Source of the DNA: JABMQB01 sp963677475
GTDB lineage: Bacteria > Bacteroidota > Bacteroidia > Bacteroidales > Prolixibacteraceae
Reading direction: 5' to 3'
NCBI GenBank assembly: GCA_963677475.2
Contig: CAXXQD010000009.1
Coordinates: 62,001-126,000 of the forward strand
DNA length: 64,000 nt
Below the pieces are notes generated by a model. The model ran no database searches, was not told the origin of the DNA, and saw only the letters and a program-made list of their open reading frames with translations. This document shows, piece by piece, positions 36,504-45,864 of the stretch. The position numbers and the translations under genes are program-made. The first letter of the stretch is position 1. The number at the start of each line of letters is the position of its first letter.

Positions 36504-37139
36504 ATGACTGATTTTTGGGAAACTAAATTTGCAGAGGAACAAACCATGTGGGGCTTTGAACCGTCCGACTCTGCCCTAATTTGCAAAGATTTCTTTTTAG
36601 AAAATAACATTCAAAATATATTGATTCCGGGAATTGGTTACGGCAGAAATGCAAAAATATTTTACGAAAATGGCTTCAAGGTTTCAGGAATTGAATTGTC
36701 AAAAACAGCCATTGATTTGGCAAAAAGCAAAAACGGGCTCGATATAACTATCTACCATGGTTCGGTTACCGAAATGCCATTTGATAGCAATAAGTACGAT
36801 GCTATTTTTAGTTATGCATTGCTGCATTTGCTAAACAGAAATGAGCGAAAGAAATTCCTGAATGATTGCTACAAGCAAATTAAACCAGGTGGGTACATGG
36901 TTTTTACGGTGGTTTCGAAAAAAGCAAACATGTATGGGATTGGAAAGCAGTTAAGCAAAGACCGTTTTGAAATTTTCAGGGGCGTAAGTGTATATTTTTA
37001 CGATTCGCTGGCTGTTGAAAAGGAATTTAAGGACTTTGGATTGCTAGATTATGTTGAAATTGATGAGCCCATAAAACACATGGAAAACGAAGAACCTCTG
37101 AAATGTATTTACGTTAAGTGCCGGAAATGGAGTGACTAG
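36504..37139 (+). CDS. Class I SAM-dependent methyltransferase
   Basis: A 211-residue cytoplasmic protein. Motif I is 'ILIPGIGYGRNA' (about 39-50), followed by the acidic 'GIELS' strand end near 65, 'YDAIFSYALLHLL' (motif IV region) and 'LKPGGYMVF'-like text ('IKPGGYMVFTVVSKK'). The N-terminal 'FWETKFAEEQTMWGFEPS' matches a group related to tellurite-resistance TehB or thiopurine methyltransferases. The methyl acceptor is unknown. It stands alone, with a gene-poor repeat region after it. Confidence 0.85.
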   Translation: MTDFWETKFAEEQTMWGFEPSDSALICKDFFLENNIQNILIPGIGYGRNAKIFYENGFKVSGIELSKTAIDLAKSKNGLDITIYHGSVTEMPFDSNKYDAIFSYALLHLLNRNERKKFLNDCYKQIKPGGYMVFTVVSKKANMYGIGKQLSKDRFEIFRGVSVYFYDSLAVEKEFKDFGLLDYVEIDEPIKHMENEEPLKCIYVKCRKWSD

Positions 37140-37680
37140 CTGCGAGCTACGAGCTTTAAGCTTCGAGCAGTCATTTCGAACGAAGTGAGAAATCTGTTAA
37201 AAGAGCCAGGACACAAGAGCCAAGAACCAAAACACAAGTCGCAAGCTTCCAGTCTCGTGTCTCGGGTAAAAAGTCGTAAGTCCAGCAGTGAGTTCCAAGC
37301 TACGAGCTTCAAGACACAAGAATCAAGAGACTCATTGCTCGCAACCCGCGACTAACAGCTTTAAACTCTTTCTCCCTTATTCTTCCAAACAAAATTATTT
37401 TTTGTATTGATTCCTATACATTATATAATTAACTTGCACCTGCTTCGAAACCTGGAAACGCACAGTAACGCATCGTGAAAAGGACGCCTAAACAAGGCAA
37501 ATAGCTGCACCCCCGGATTTCATTAGCAAATCAAGAAATTTAATGGAAATTAGCCTGTTGTAAATTTTTATTAATTAGGTATATTGATTGGTAATTAGAG
37601 GAATATGTAAAAATTTGGGAAGTGTAAAAGTACGTTTATACGTACATTGGCGGTAATTATGTGCCTTAAAGAACATTAAA
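37140..37680. repeat. Repeat-rich, gene-free region
   Basis: No gene. From 37141 to about 37370 it is built of iterated short phrases such as AGCTACGAGCTT (about 37145 and 37299), AAGAGCCAAGAACC and CACAAG; the inverted pair ATTTC...GAAAT (37172-37192) frames an ACGAAGTG core that I recall from other Bacteroidota intergenic repeats. From 37441 to 37530 it has a 'GCTTCGAAACC' to 'CCCCCGGATTTC' layout like 1899-1940. GTACGT-TTAT-ACGTAC (37630-37645) is a perfect palindrome before the T9SS gene. Confidence 0.5.
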
Positions 37681-37688
37681 ATATAAAT

Positions 37689-38540
37689 ATGAAACTATTA
37701 AAAATACTATCTCTGTTTTTGTCAGTTATTCCTTTGACAAATGCCTATGCGCACTTTGTTGAACCGGAATGTGGAATTATTGAAAACCCAAATTACTCAT
37801 ATACCAATTATTCAGACTTTTCTGGCATGGGTTACACCCTTTATCATAACGGGGTTATCATCAGCCAACAATATGGTACAGAGGCTGGACGCGGGTACAA
37901 CGCAGTTTTACTGAAATTTATTAATGACTCGACAGGATATTTTGTTTATAAATCAAAATTCTACAGTATTACAACTTCATTTATCGTGAATAAAATTGAA
38001 GGGGATAAAATTAAATATTTAGGCACCGGATACAATATTTTCTCATTCTATATTGTTAATGAGCACTTAGCATACATGTTAACTGCCGCAAACACTTTTT
38101 CGCTTGTAAGATGTTCGGATATACTACCTTTAAAACAACTCTACTCTGGTTATCTCGACTCAAACATTACAATTACTGATTCGTTAATTGGGTTGCCTTT
38201 ATGCCCTGATTTTCAGGAGTTGAATGTTCATATATACACCGGAAATTTAAAGATATCATTTCAACCCGATGATTCAACTACGTCCATTATCGACAATAAA
38301 ATAACCGAATGTGAAGTGTTTCCCAATCCCGCTGATGATTATTTATGTTTAAAGAGAGCTGATGCAATGGGTTCGTGTATCATTAATATATTCAATATAA
38401 ATGGCGTATTAAAGAAATCGGTACAGACTGATATTGATTTTACACAAACCTTTTATGTAGGTGATTTAAGTGCCGGAGTTTATATTATTGAGATTTACCA
38501 TGAGAGGGAAAAATATTATTCTAAAATGGTAAAAAAATAA
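37689..38540 (+). CDS. T9SS-sorted secreted protein
   Basis: A 283-residue protein with a signal peptide (about 1-21) and a C-terminal type IX secretion tail (about 210-283): 'VFPNPADDYLCLK', then 'IFNINGVLKKS', and 'LSAGVYIIEIYHEREKYYSKMVKK'. The tail is the Por secretion sorting domain that directs export through the outer membrane and attachment to the cell surface. The middle part (about 22-205) has no recognised domain. The protein is followed eight bases later by palindromic element G, and forms a single-gene unit. Confidence 0.86.
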   Translation: MKLLKILSLFLSVIPLTNAYAHFVEPECGIIENPNYSYTNYSDFSGMGYTLYHNGVIISQQYGTEAGRGYNAVLLKFINDSTGYFVYKSKFYSITTSFIVNKIEGDKIKYLGTGYNIFSFYIVNEHLAYMLTAANTFSLVRCSDILPLKQLYSGYLDSNITITDSLIGLPLCPDFQELNVHIYTGNLKISFQPDDSTTSIIDNKITECEVFPNPADDYLCLKRADAMGSCIINIFNINGVLKKSVQTDIDFTQTFYVGDLSAGVYIIEIYHEREKYYSKMVKK

Positions 38541-38547
38541 CTACCGC

Positions 38548-38678
38548 CGACACAGTACATATTTCAGAGCGGGGTTGGTGCGGTTAGCAATTGCGGATTC
38601 TCGTTTCGCAGTTCCGTGTCCTCCGGGCATGAACGCCCTCCGAAATCCGCTCCGCAACATGTACCAACCGTCAGACTG
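38548..38678. repeat. attC-like palindromic boundary element, copy G
   Basis: Nearly the same as copy C, 34 kb away: GCGGATTCTCG...AATCCGCTCCGCA is shared. Pairs GTACAT (38555-38560) with ATGTAC (38659-38664) and GCGGATT (38593-38599) with AATCCGC (38644-38650) are nested; the centre holds GTTC...GAAC. It ends CCGTCAGACTG (38668-38678), as copy C does just before its IS insertion. It lies between the T9SS gene and the ferredoxin-nitroreductase. Confidence 0.75.
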
Positions 38679-38745
38679 TCTATGTAATCGCTTTAAAGTA
38701 AGACGCTAATACATTGAACGTTTGGCAAAATAAAAACCAAAAGAT

Positions 38746-39624
38746 ATGAATAATTCAATTGATGTAGGCTTATGTAAACAATGTGAACTCTGCGTGGAGG
38801 TTTGTCCTTGCAATATCATCGGAAAAAATGAGAAAGGCGAAGTCTCTTTTTTTAAGGACCGGGAATCGATTTGTTTACACTGCGCACAATGTATGGCTAT
38901 TTGTTCAATAAAAGCGATTTCAATTAATGGGCTTTCATACGAAGATGATTTGTTTGATTTGCCAATTAATACTATAAATTACGATTCGTTTAATGATTTT
39001 CTTGCAAACCGTAGGTCCATTAGAAATTTCAAAGATAAGCCGGTACCAAACGACGTAATTTCTAAAATCATAAACACGATTGATTTTGCGCCATTTGGGG
39101 CAGAACCGAAAAAAATAAATATTACGGTTGTAAATAACAGGGAAGTAATAGAAACAGCATTGCCACATATTTCAAAATTCTTGGATAACATTGTTAAATG
39201 GGTCGACAATCCAATTGCATCGTTTATGATTAAACGAAAAAAAGGATCGGAAACTTTTAACACCATAAAAAACCATTTATACCCGATCTCGAAAAGTGGG
39301 AATTATAAACTTGAACGTGGTGACCGAATAACAAGGGGAGCCCCATCCCTTATAATTTTCCACGCCGATAAGGGGGCAGAAGCACATACAAACAATGCAT
39401 TGATTTATGCTACTTACTCAATTTTAGCTGCACATTCGCTGGGGTTAGGTGCAACAATGGTTGAAATTGTCCCTGCTGCCATAAACGAGGTTCCTAAAGT
39501 GAGGGAGATATTTAAAATCCCTGAAAAACATGAAGCAGTTATGTCGGTAGTTATTGGATATCCGAAATATAAATACAAGCGTGCAATACGAAGGAAAAAT
39601 GAAAATATAGAATGGATCGAATAA
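38746..39624 (+). CDS. Nitroreductase with N-terminal ferredoxin domain
   Basis: A 292-residue fusion. The first 55 residues hold two 4Fe-4S clusters (C10, C13, C16, C20 and C43, C46, C49, C53). Residues about 80-292 are a nitroreductase (FMN) domain with 'NRRSIRNFKDKPV' and 'HSLGLGATMVEI'. Such fusions pass electrons from reduced ferredoxin to FMN and reduce an unknown acceptor, mainly in anaerobes. It follows element G and is one of three nitroreductases within about 10.5 kb; the others (42139, 48515) lack clusters. Substrate not predictable. Confidence 0.9.
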   Translation: MNNSIDVGLCKQCELCVEVCPCNIIGKNEKGEVSFFKDRESICLHCAQCMAICSIKAISINGLSYEDDLFDLPINTINYDSFNDFLANRRSIRNFKDKPVPNDVISKIINTIDFAPFGAEPKKINITVVNNREVIETALPHISKFLDNIVKWVDNPIASFMIKRKKGSETFNTIKNHLYPISKSGNYKLERGDRITRGAPSLIIFHADKGAEAHTNNALIYATYSILAAHSLGLGATMVEIVPAAINEVPKVREIFKIPEKHEAVMSVVIGYPKYKYKRAIRRKNENIEWIE

Positions 39625-39654
39625 AGTTGCTTGCTTAATATGTGGTAAAAGGCG

Positions 39655-39672
39655 TACAAGTGATCGTTGTCA
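39655..39672. repeat. Remnant of a boundary element (3' end)
   Basis: TACAAGTGATCGTTGTCA differs in only a few bases from the end of copies B and D (TACAAGTGACCGTTATAAC / TGC). Only the 3' arm is recognisable; the 5' part is missing or too diverged. It stands 25 bases before the DUF2806 gene, where a boundary would be expected. Confidence 0.4.
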
Positions 39673-39696
39673 TTAAAAAGCAAAAAATTGTTTACT

Positions 39697-40548
39697 ATGA
39701 ATAAATCATTATCAGGCTTGAAATCATTTTCTGAACCAATTGTCAAATTGATTGAGGCTATTGAAAAAGCTACAGGGATTCTATACGAACCTAAGAGAAT
39801 TGTTAGAAAAGCTAAAGCAGAAGCAAAGTCAGAAATAATAAAAAAAATAGGTTCAACGATATCGAACGATATTGATATTCGTACTATTACCCGGGTTCTA
39901 AGTCAAGAAAATAAAAGGCAATTTAATATTGACAATATTGTATATGAAGCTATTAATCAGTTAAAATATTCAGAAAATGAAGAATCTATTGATGATATTG
40001 AAGTTGACTGGGTCACTGATTTTTTCAATTTTGCCCAAGATATCTCGAATGAGAAACTTCAAAAAGTTTGGGCAAAATTATTAGCGAATGAAGTGGATAA
40101 GCCTGGCTCAATATCAAGAAGGACTCTATTTATTTTAAAAACAATAAGTAATAAAGAAGCAATAATGTTCAATATGCTATGTGCAAATACAATTGGCATA
40201 GTTGAAACAATTGATAATTATGCAAATAGAGGAATGGTAGTATTACCAGAAGAAGGGCACTATAAATTTAACGATGAAATTTGGGGAATAAAAGATGTTG
40301 AGATAGGCATATTACAAGAGTTAAGGCTTTGTGAATATTTACAGTTTTTTATCGAGAAAGGCGATGAATATATTTTTGAAATTGGCAAGCACAAATATAA
40401 GATAAAACCTAAAAAAGAAATGGAAATTCATTTCCACGCTTTATCTCATGCTGGGAAAGAATTATATGGTCTTACTCAATTTGAACAGAATTCTAAATAT
40501 CTTGATAAATGTGAAGATTACTTACGAGAGATAAATTTAATATCATAA
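39697..40548 (+). CDS. DUF2806 domain protein
   Basis: A 283-residue protein (ATG at 39697; the TTG at 39667 lies in the repeat remnant). The DUF2806 signature is the segment 'DWVTDFFNFAQDISNEKLQKVWAKLLANEVDKPG' around residues 112-145, followed by 'SISRRTLFILKTISNKEA'. The rest is helical with a C-terminal beta part. Function unknown; the family occurs in variable genomic regions, so a defence or mobile-cassette role is possible but unproved. No signal peptide or membrane segment, so it is cytoplasmic. Confidence 0.75.
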   Translation: MNKSLSGLKSFSEPIVKLIEAIEKATGILYEPKRIVRKAKAEAKSEIIKKIGSTISNDIDIRTITRVLSQENKRQFNIDNIVYEAINQLKYSENEESIDDIEVDWVTDFFNFAQDISNEKLQKVWAKLLANEVDKPGSISRRTLFILKTISNKEAIMFNMLCANTIGIVETIDNYANRGMVVLPEEGHYKFNDEIWGIKDVEIGILQELRLCEYLQFFIEKGDEYIFEIGKHKYKIKPKKEMEIHFHALSHAGKELYGLTQFEQNSKYLDKCEDYLREINLIS

Positions 40549-40703
40549 TTAACTCATCAAAAGAATTAGCAAAAAGGCTGATACAGGAATACTTACAATC
40601 TAAGTGTTACTAATGGGCATATTTCAGGGCAACAAATAATTTATCGCTTTATACATTGTGCAATACAACTTATTGAGTAAATTTCAATCAAAAATACCAA
40701 GCT

Positions 40704-42020
40704 ATGAATCAACTAACTTATTTCAACAGACATTTATTAATCGTAATCATTTTTACGGGAGTTATTTCAAATTCTTTTGCCCAAAGCAGTAACAACGAAG
40801 TTGTGCCGATCGACAAATCAAAGTTTAGCAACGAAGTTGTTGCCGATCCGGTTTTTAATCAATGGCAAATACTTCTAAAAGCGTCATGTGAAGATATTCT
40901 GTACAATTGGTGGAAGACAATACCCGACTTGCAGGATAAACCCGGGAAAACCGAAAATATTGATTTCATTGATTTTGGCTATTTAGAAAATAACAATAAA
41001 AAAGCAGAATTTGGTCCGGAAACAAAAGGAGGTATTCGATATGCTGCAGAGTTTGCATATACCCTGGGCGTTTTAATATTTACGGATTCCTATGAAGCCA
41101 TGGGCTTTGAAATGCCGAAATCTGAAATTATTAATCGCACGGTGCTGATTATTAGATCGCTTGCAAAAGATCATCGTGTAAATGGGGGGATTAACCATTC
41201 ATGGGGCAACCAGTGGCAGTCGGCGCAATGGGCTGGCAAAGTTGCCGTTGCCGGATGGCTAATGTGGGACTATCTGGATAAAGAAGGCCAAAACAATATA
41301 GCCCGAATGATGGAATATGAGGCAAACCGCTTTTTAAATCACAAACCTCCATATGCGAATGGGCTTTATATGTTTAATACCAATGCCGAAGAAACCGGTT
41401 GGGATGCTACGGCATTACAAATTACTTGTGCCATGCTTCCTAAGCATAGTAATTATAATGTATGGTTAGAGAAATCGTATGAATACAGGCTTGGAGCAGT
41501 GGCAATGCCAACCGATCTGGAAAACGAAACCGTAGTCGAAGGCAAAATGGTTAAAGAATGGGTATCTGGTTACAATATGGATACGCTTGGAGCGCTTGGA
41601 AACCACTATGCTTATCCCAATCCGGATTATATGGCAGCCACCCTTCGTCATTCTATTGAAGCAGCATTGTACATACAATTGGGAGGCCAACCAATTCCTT
41701 CTGTAAATTCATTCAATTGCTCCCGTATCTATGGAAACTTTAACAACTATGCCTGGCATGGTGAAAGCACCATTTATAAAAAAGACGGTACTATTTATTG
41801 GCCCATTGGCATTGAACAAAATAGGAGGCTTGAATTAATTAAATATAGTTTAATTGACCTTGGGGCGCAGATTCTGGGATTTGATGAGCCATGTTCCGTT
41901 AAAGGGGAAGACTGGGAGAAATTACATCTTGCAGAAGCGATTAAGTTGAAACGGACTGAATATTTATCTGCAAATGGATATCTCTTAAGATGGATTCAAT
42001 ATACAGAGAGGGGTAAATAA
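40704..42020 (+). CDS. Secreted protein of unknown function, likely helical toroid
   Basis: A 438-residue protein with a signal peptide (about 1-26, ends Ser-Phe-Ala-Gln). The text is rich in aromatic helices: 'WGNQWQSAQWAGKVAVAGWLMW', 'NTNAEETGWDATALQITCAMLP' and 'NHYAYPNPDYMAATLRHSIEAA'. This pattern of paired helices with exposed Trp and Asp suggests an (alpha/alpha)n barrel like those in glycoside hydrolases, lyases or heparinase-type enzymes. No catalytic residues could be assigned. It is followed by a nitroreductase gene 118 bases downstream. Confidence 0.6.
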   Translation: MNQLTYFNRHLLIVIIFTGVISNSFAQSSNNEVVPIDKSKFSNEVVADPVFNQWQILLKASCEDILYNWWKTIPDLQDKPGKTENIDFIDFGYLENNNKKAEFGPETKGGIRYAAEFAYTLGVLIFTDSYEAMGFEMPKSEIINRTVLIIRSLAKDHRVNGGINHSWGNQWQSAQWAGKVAVAGWLMWDYLDKEGQNNIARMMEYEANRFLNHKPPYANGLYMFNTNAEETGWDATALQITCAMLPKHSNYNVWLEKSYEYRLGAVAMPTDLENETVVEGKMVKEWVSGYNMDTLGALGNHYAYPNPDYMAATLRHSIEAALYIQLGGQPIPSVNSFNCSRIYGNFNNYAWHGESTIYKKDGTIYWPIGIEQNRRLELIKYSLIDLGAQILGFDEPCSVKGEDWEKLHLAEAIKLKRTEYLSANGYLLRWIQYTERGK

Positions 42021-42138
42021 TTCACTTTAATTTTGCGTGCTTTGCAAAGTCGGTTGCTGGCAATTATGGATTTCTGACCACGAGCGTTTTAAAAAAGAAG
42101 AATTCCCGAATTAATTTATAAATGAGATAAAAGCAACT

Positions 42139-42705
42139 ATGGATTTTACAGAATTATTAGATAAACGACGTTCCATCAGAAATTATACAGACGAGGAAAT
42201 CCCGATGGGTACCTTAAAAAGTATCCTTAAGGAAAGTACTTTGGCTCCAAGTGCCGGGAATGAACAACCTTGGAAATTTATTATTGTGAACAATCGCGAA
42301 ATGATCAATAAAATCTCGGATGAGTGTAAAAACAATATGTTAAACCGAATTGCTTCAAACCCGAATGATTATGCTAAAAAATATGAGAAGATGCTTCAAA
42401 ATAAATCCTTCCATATTTTTTATAATGCACCAGCATTGATATTCATCCTTGGAGATGCAAACATTAAAAACCTATTTGTAGATTGTGCTTTGTTTGCTGG
42501 GTATTTAATGATGTCGGCAACATCGCGAGGATTGGGTACTTGCTGGGTTAATTTTGCAACCGAAATCAGCGGTTCATCATTGGCTAAAGAACTTGAAATT
42601 CCGGAGAGCCATAAAATTGTTGCCCCAATTGCGATAGGTTACCCGCAAAAAATCCCCAATGTGCCCAAAAGAAAAGACCTTCAGGTTATTAAAATTATTG
42701 AATAG
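42139..42705 (+). CDS. Nitroreductase family protein
   Basis: A 188-residue FMN-dependent oxidoreductase. Recognised by 'RRSIRNYTDEEIP' near residue 10, 'LAPSAGNEQPWKFIIVNN' (about 35-52) and 'SRGLGTCWVNF'. The size matches the minimal nitroreductase fold, acting as a homodimer in the cytoplasm with NAD(P)H. It is 29 bases from an OsmC-family gene, with which it probably forms an operon; together they suggest handling of electrophiles or peroxides. Confidence 0.88.
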   Translation: MDFTELLDKRRSIRNYTDEEIPMGTLKSILKESTLAPSAGNEQPWKFIIVNNREMINKISDECKNNMLNRIASNPNDYAKKYEKMLQNKSFHIFYNAPALIFILGDANIKNLFVDCALFAGYLMMSATSRGLGTCWVNFATEISGSSLAKELEIPESHKIVAPIAIGYPQKIPNVPKRKDLQVIKIIE

Positions 42706-42734
42706 TTTTGCCCAAGAACAAACATCCTCAAGTA

Positions 42735-43136
42735 ATGACAGAACTGAACATACAAATGCTTGGAAACAAAGCCTGCAAAGTGAACCATCATGCATGCAAA
42801 ACAGAAATAGTAACCTCAACTGCACCTGAATATGGAGGCACATTAAACGAATTTTCTTCCACCGATTTACTTGCTGCAGCGCTGGGGACTTGCATTGCAA
42901 CAACCATCGATGACATATTGTTAAGAAATGGGATACCACTTGAGAATGTGGAGATTATCGTTACGAAAGAACTTTCGGTTTTGCCCAAACAAATTAAATT
43001 TATTTTGGTAAAGATTGTCATAAAACAGGATGTTACCGATAAACTGATCCATATAATCGGGAAAGCAGCAAAAACTTGCATGGTGCACAACAGCCTATCA
43101 ATTAAGCCCGAAATCAAAGTTGAGAAAGCTATTTGA
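42735..43136 (+). CDS. OsmC-family protein
   Basis: A 133-residue protein from ATG 42735 (an upstream TTG at 42708 is disfavoured). The fold is that of OsmC/Ohr: 'GGTLNEFSSTDLLAAALGTCIATTID' holds the first reactive cysteine (in 'ALGTC') and 'KAAKTCMVHNSL' the second, so both peroxidatic cysteines are present. Such proteins reduce organic hydroperoxides with a thiol. It probably shares a transcript with the nitroreductase before it. The next gene (LytTR) starts 149 bases later. Confidence 0.85.
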   Translation: MTELNIQMLGNKACKVNHHACKTEIVTSTAPEYGGTLNEFSSTDLLAAALGTCIATTIDDILLRNGIPLENVEIIVTKELSVLPKQIKFILVKIVIKQDVTDKLIHIIGKAAKTCMVHNSLSIKPEIKVEKAI

Positions 43137-43285
43137 AAGATCAATTATGATTAGTTGTAATCGCGCAAAATGTTATAAAGTCAGTGGAAACATAAGGAAA
43201 TGTAAATTTACCGTTTGTAATTTGTAGAGAGATAAGTAGTTTTATGAAAACTAAAACGTATTTATAGGACTGGATTACTTGATCT

Positions 43286-44155
43286 ATGAATTTTTTTACC
43301 ACCGAATATTGTAAATACGACAAAGGGCACTTATCATGGAAAGACGGGCTTTTCTCCGGTACGGTCATTCTGTTGTTTTTTCTTTTGTTTCAACCATTCG
43401 GGTTTCGTGATAAAGAGTTAGGTTTAAAACTGCTCCTCTTCCCTGGTTACTTTGTAATTGCTTTCCTTAATTCAATAGTCACCTTTTATGTTATCCGAAA
43501 AATCATCGAAAAAATACAAACATGGACGCTTAAACATGAACTAATAAGCTTCTTTATAAATTTAGTTCCTTTGGTGTTTGTCGTCCATTTATATACAGTT
43601 TGGATGGCAGGAGACATGCCTCTCAATTTTTACTGGTATGTCAAACTGTTTTACCACATTGCTTGTTTGTCGCTGCTAATAAGCTTGTTGGAATATTTTT
43701 ATTACAGAAATAAATCCGCGGATATTCAAATTGAGCATTTGGCTTCACAAATAAAACGTTACACGGAAATAAAATCATTGCCAGAGAATGTACAGATAGA
43801 CCGTTTGGTTTCCATTGCCCTTGAAAGTGGTTTCATATCCATAAATACCGATAATTTATTTTTTATTGAATCAAGCGGGAATTATATGGAATTTAATATG
43901 GACAATGGTAATGGGGAAATTAAAAAGCTTAAAAAAAGGGGACGCTTACACCAGGCGAAATCCGATTTAAAAGATTATCCTGAATTCACCAGATGCCATC
44001 GTGCCTTTATTGTTAACCTAAAAAAGGCAGTTCAAATTGAAGGAAATAGCAAAAATGCTTCGTTGATCCTGGAAAATAAACTTCACGATATCCCTGTTTC
44101 AAGGGCTAATTTTAGGACCTTAAAAGAAAAGTTGGAGCAAATAATTGCTTCCTGA
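43286..44155 (+). CDS. LytTR-family membrane regulator
   Basis: A 289-residue protein with four membrane segments in the first 150 residues (about 25-42, 50-70, 85-105, 120-140) and a LytTR DNA-binding domain at the C-terminus (about 190-289: 'INTDNLFFIESSGNYMEF', 'FTRCHRAFIVNLKKAVQIEGN', 'IPVSRANFRTLKEKL'). It is therefore a one-component, membrane-bound regulator; the signal is probably sensed by the membrane part. The next gene, a membrane-anchored unknown protein, has its own promoter and may be a target. Confidence 0.9.
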   Translation: MNFFTTEYCKYDKGHLSWKDGLFSGTVILLFFLLFQPFGFRDKELGLKLLLFPGYFVIAFLNSIVTFYVIRKIIEKIQTWTLKHELISFFINLVPLVFVVHLYTVWMAGDMPLNFYWYVKLFYHIACLSLLISLLEYFYYRNKSADIQIEHLASQIKRYTEIKSLPENVQIDRLVSIALESGFISINTDNLFFIESSGNYMEFNMDNGNGEIKKLKKRGRLHQAKSDLKDYPEFTRCHRAFIVNLKKAVQIEGNSKNASLILENKLHDIPVSRANFRTLKEKLEQIIAS

Positions 44156-44195
44156 TTCCTTTTTGTCACATTTCAGTACCAAATATCCCAAATAG

Positions 44196-44226
44196 TTGGA
44201 GCTCCGATTATTGGAATTTACGTTTG
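44196..44226 (+). promoter_or_regulatory. Promoter of the 44257 gene
   Basis: TTG (44196-44198), 20 bases, then TACGTTTG (44219-44226): both boxes match the Bacteroidota promoter with correct spacing. The start at TTG 44224 lies inside the -7 box and is therefore wrong; the ATG at 44257 is used. Confidence 0.65.
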
Positions 44227-44256
44227 CAAAGATTTTTAAACAAAAAAAGCAAACAA

Positions 44257-45864
44257 ATGAAAAGTAAAAAAAATATTTTGATTGGTATTATTGTTAGTAT
44301 GCTGCTTGTAATAATCTCATTCGCCGGGATTTCATTTAGGGTGAAAAACCAGGTTAAAAGCTTATTTAAACTTAACAAGAAGTTACAGGAAGAAGGCTAT
44401 TATATGGGGGAGTTTGAATTCCACATGCTCGGGTTTGGATATTTAATGGGAAAAGGAAACTATTTAAAAGCCATGAAAGGTGTAGCAGACTATAAAAAGT
44501 TTCTTAGCAATAAAGAAAACCTGGTTAAAATTCCCGATTTCAAATCCAACCAGGACGAGATCGATTTTTATATAAACCTTCAGAATCCGAAGACTGGTGC
44601 TTTTATGGATGATTCTGCATCATATTGTACCTATTTGTCGAATACAGGAAACATTATTACGCACCTTGAAGTATTGCAGGACTCCAGCACCAAACCGTTA
44701 AAATTGAAGTATCCACTCACTTTTTTGGATGAAATAAACACGCCCGAAAAAGTTATCGCTTATTTAAACGATGTTTCTTATATGAATTCAATCGGTGCCA
44801 AATTCCCTCAAACTTCCTTTCATTTTGCCCGCGACATGTTTAGCAATTTCGGACCTGAAAATGCTATCGAAAGAAATAATTTATACCAGTTTAGTCCAGA
44901 ATGGAAAGAGGCAATCTTAAAATGGATGTACGATTTTCAGGACGAAGAAACTGGTTTATGGGGACCCAAAAGCATAAAAAATAAAAAGTTGCTTAAATAC
45001 GATATAAACAACAGTTATTCTATTGCAAAGAAATTCAGGGATACCAATGGAAACGATATTTGTGAAGGCTTTCCCTTGCGTTATGGCGATAAACTGTTTA
45101 ACGCTGCTCTGAAAGAATTGGGAGAACCGGCACCCAATGATTCTGACCTTGATTGGATTCATGAATGGAACCTGAAACAGGTCAAAGGTATGAAAATGCT
45201 CCTTGCGTTTTTATGGAAAGATGCATCGGAAATACAAAAAAGAGAAGCACAAAAAATTATAAGCAATTTTATACAGTTTAGTTTTGATAAGTATTATGTG
45301 GAAAGCGAAGGTGCTTTCAGCTATTATCCGAATTCTGATCACGCCACGGTTGATGGCATGAATAATATGATTTTAAAAAGAATAGGTGCTTTATCGTATG
45401 CAAGGCAAAAACGTTATTGGGGCGAACCCGAACAAAATGCCAAAGATTTTGGGGTGATTGAGATTGATACTTCCAGTCCTTGTAATTTGGATAAGATTAA
45501 GGGAATTGCAGGTATTAATTCCTGGCGGATTTACAATACTTCGCCCGATTTCAGAAAACTTTATGAAAATGTACGGGCGCTTGCTTATCCAAATGACACA
45601 AATGTGTTGGACATAACCGAGCTGGTACCAAAACTGAAGAACTGGACCGAAACCTCGGAGCTTTCTACTGGCAATTGGAAATCAATGGCATCAATTATGA
45701 ACGAATATGCCCCGTATGAAATTGAAGAACCTTACGTTTGCGATCAAGAAAATTTGAGCCAGAAAATATGTAATTTATTTCGAGAAACCTCAGAGCTTTA
45801 CATCGTTGGTTTTGATATTTTGCAGGTGCCAAGGTTTCGGGTGACCTTGAAAATTAAAGAATAA
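44257..45864 (+). CDS. Membrane-anchored protein of unknown function
   Basis: A 535-residue protein from ATG 44257. One membrane segment (about residues 6-27) is followed by a long soluble region outside the cytoplasm, helical, with segments like 'NPKTGAFMDD', 'WMYDFQDEETGLWGPKS' and 'YVESEGAFSYYPNSDHATVDGMNN'. The repeated 'GxWG/GAF-xxD' helical hairpins resemble alpha-toroid (terpenoid-cyclase-like or GH-type) proteins, but no motif could be tied to a reaction. It is placed downstream of a LytTR regulator with its own promoter. Confidence 0.6.
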   Translation: MKSKKNILIGIIVSMLLVIISFAGISFRVKNQVKSLFKLNKKLQEEGYYMGEFEFHMLGFGYLMGKGNYLKAMKGVADYKKFLSNKENLVKIPDFKSNQDEIDFYINLQNPKTGAFMDDSASYCTYLSNTGNIITHLEVLQDSSTKPLKLKYPLTFLDEINTPEKVIAYLNDVSYMNSIGAKFPQTSFHFARDMFSNFGPENAIERNNLYQFSPEWKEAILKWMYDFQDEETGLWGPKSIKNKKLLKYDINNSYSIAKKFRDTNGNDICEGFPLRYGDKLFNAALKELGEPAPNDSDLDWIHEWNLKQVKGMKMLLAFLWKDASEIQKREAQKIISNFIQFSFDKYYVESEGAFSYYPNSDHATVDGMNNMILKRIGALSYARQKRYWGEPEQNAKDFGVIEIDTSSPCNLDKIKGIAGINSWRIYNTSPDFRKLYENVRALAYPNDTNVLDITELVPKLKNWTETSELSTGNWKSMASIMNEYAPYEIEEPYVCDQENLSQKICNLFRETSELYIVGFDILQVPRFRVTLKIKE

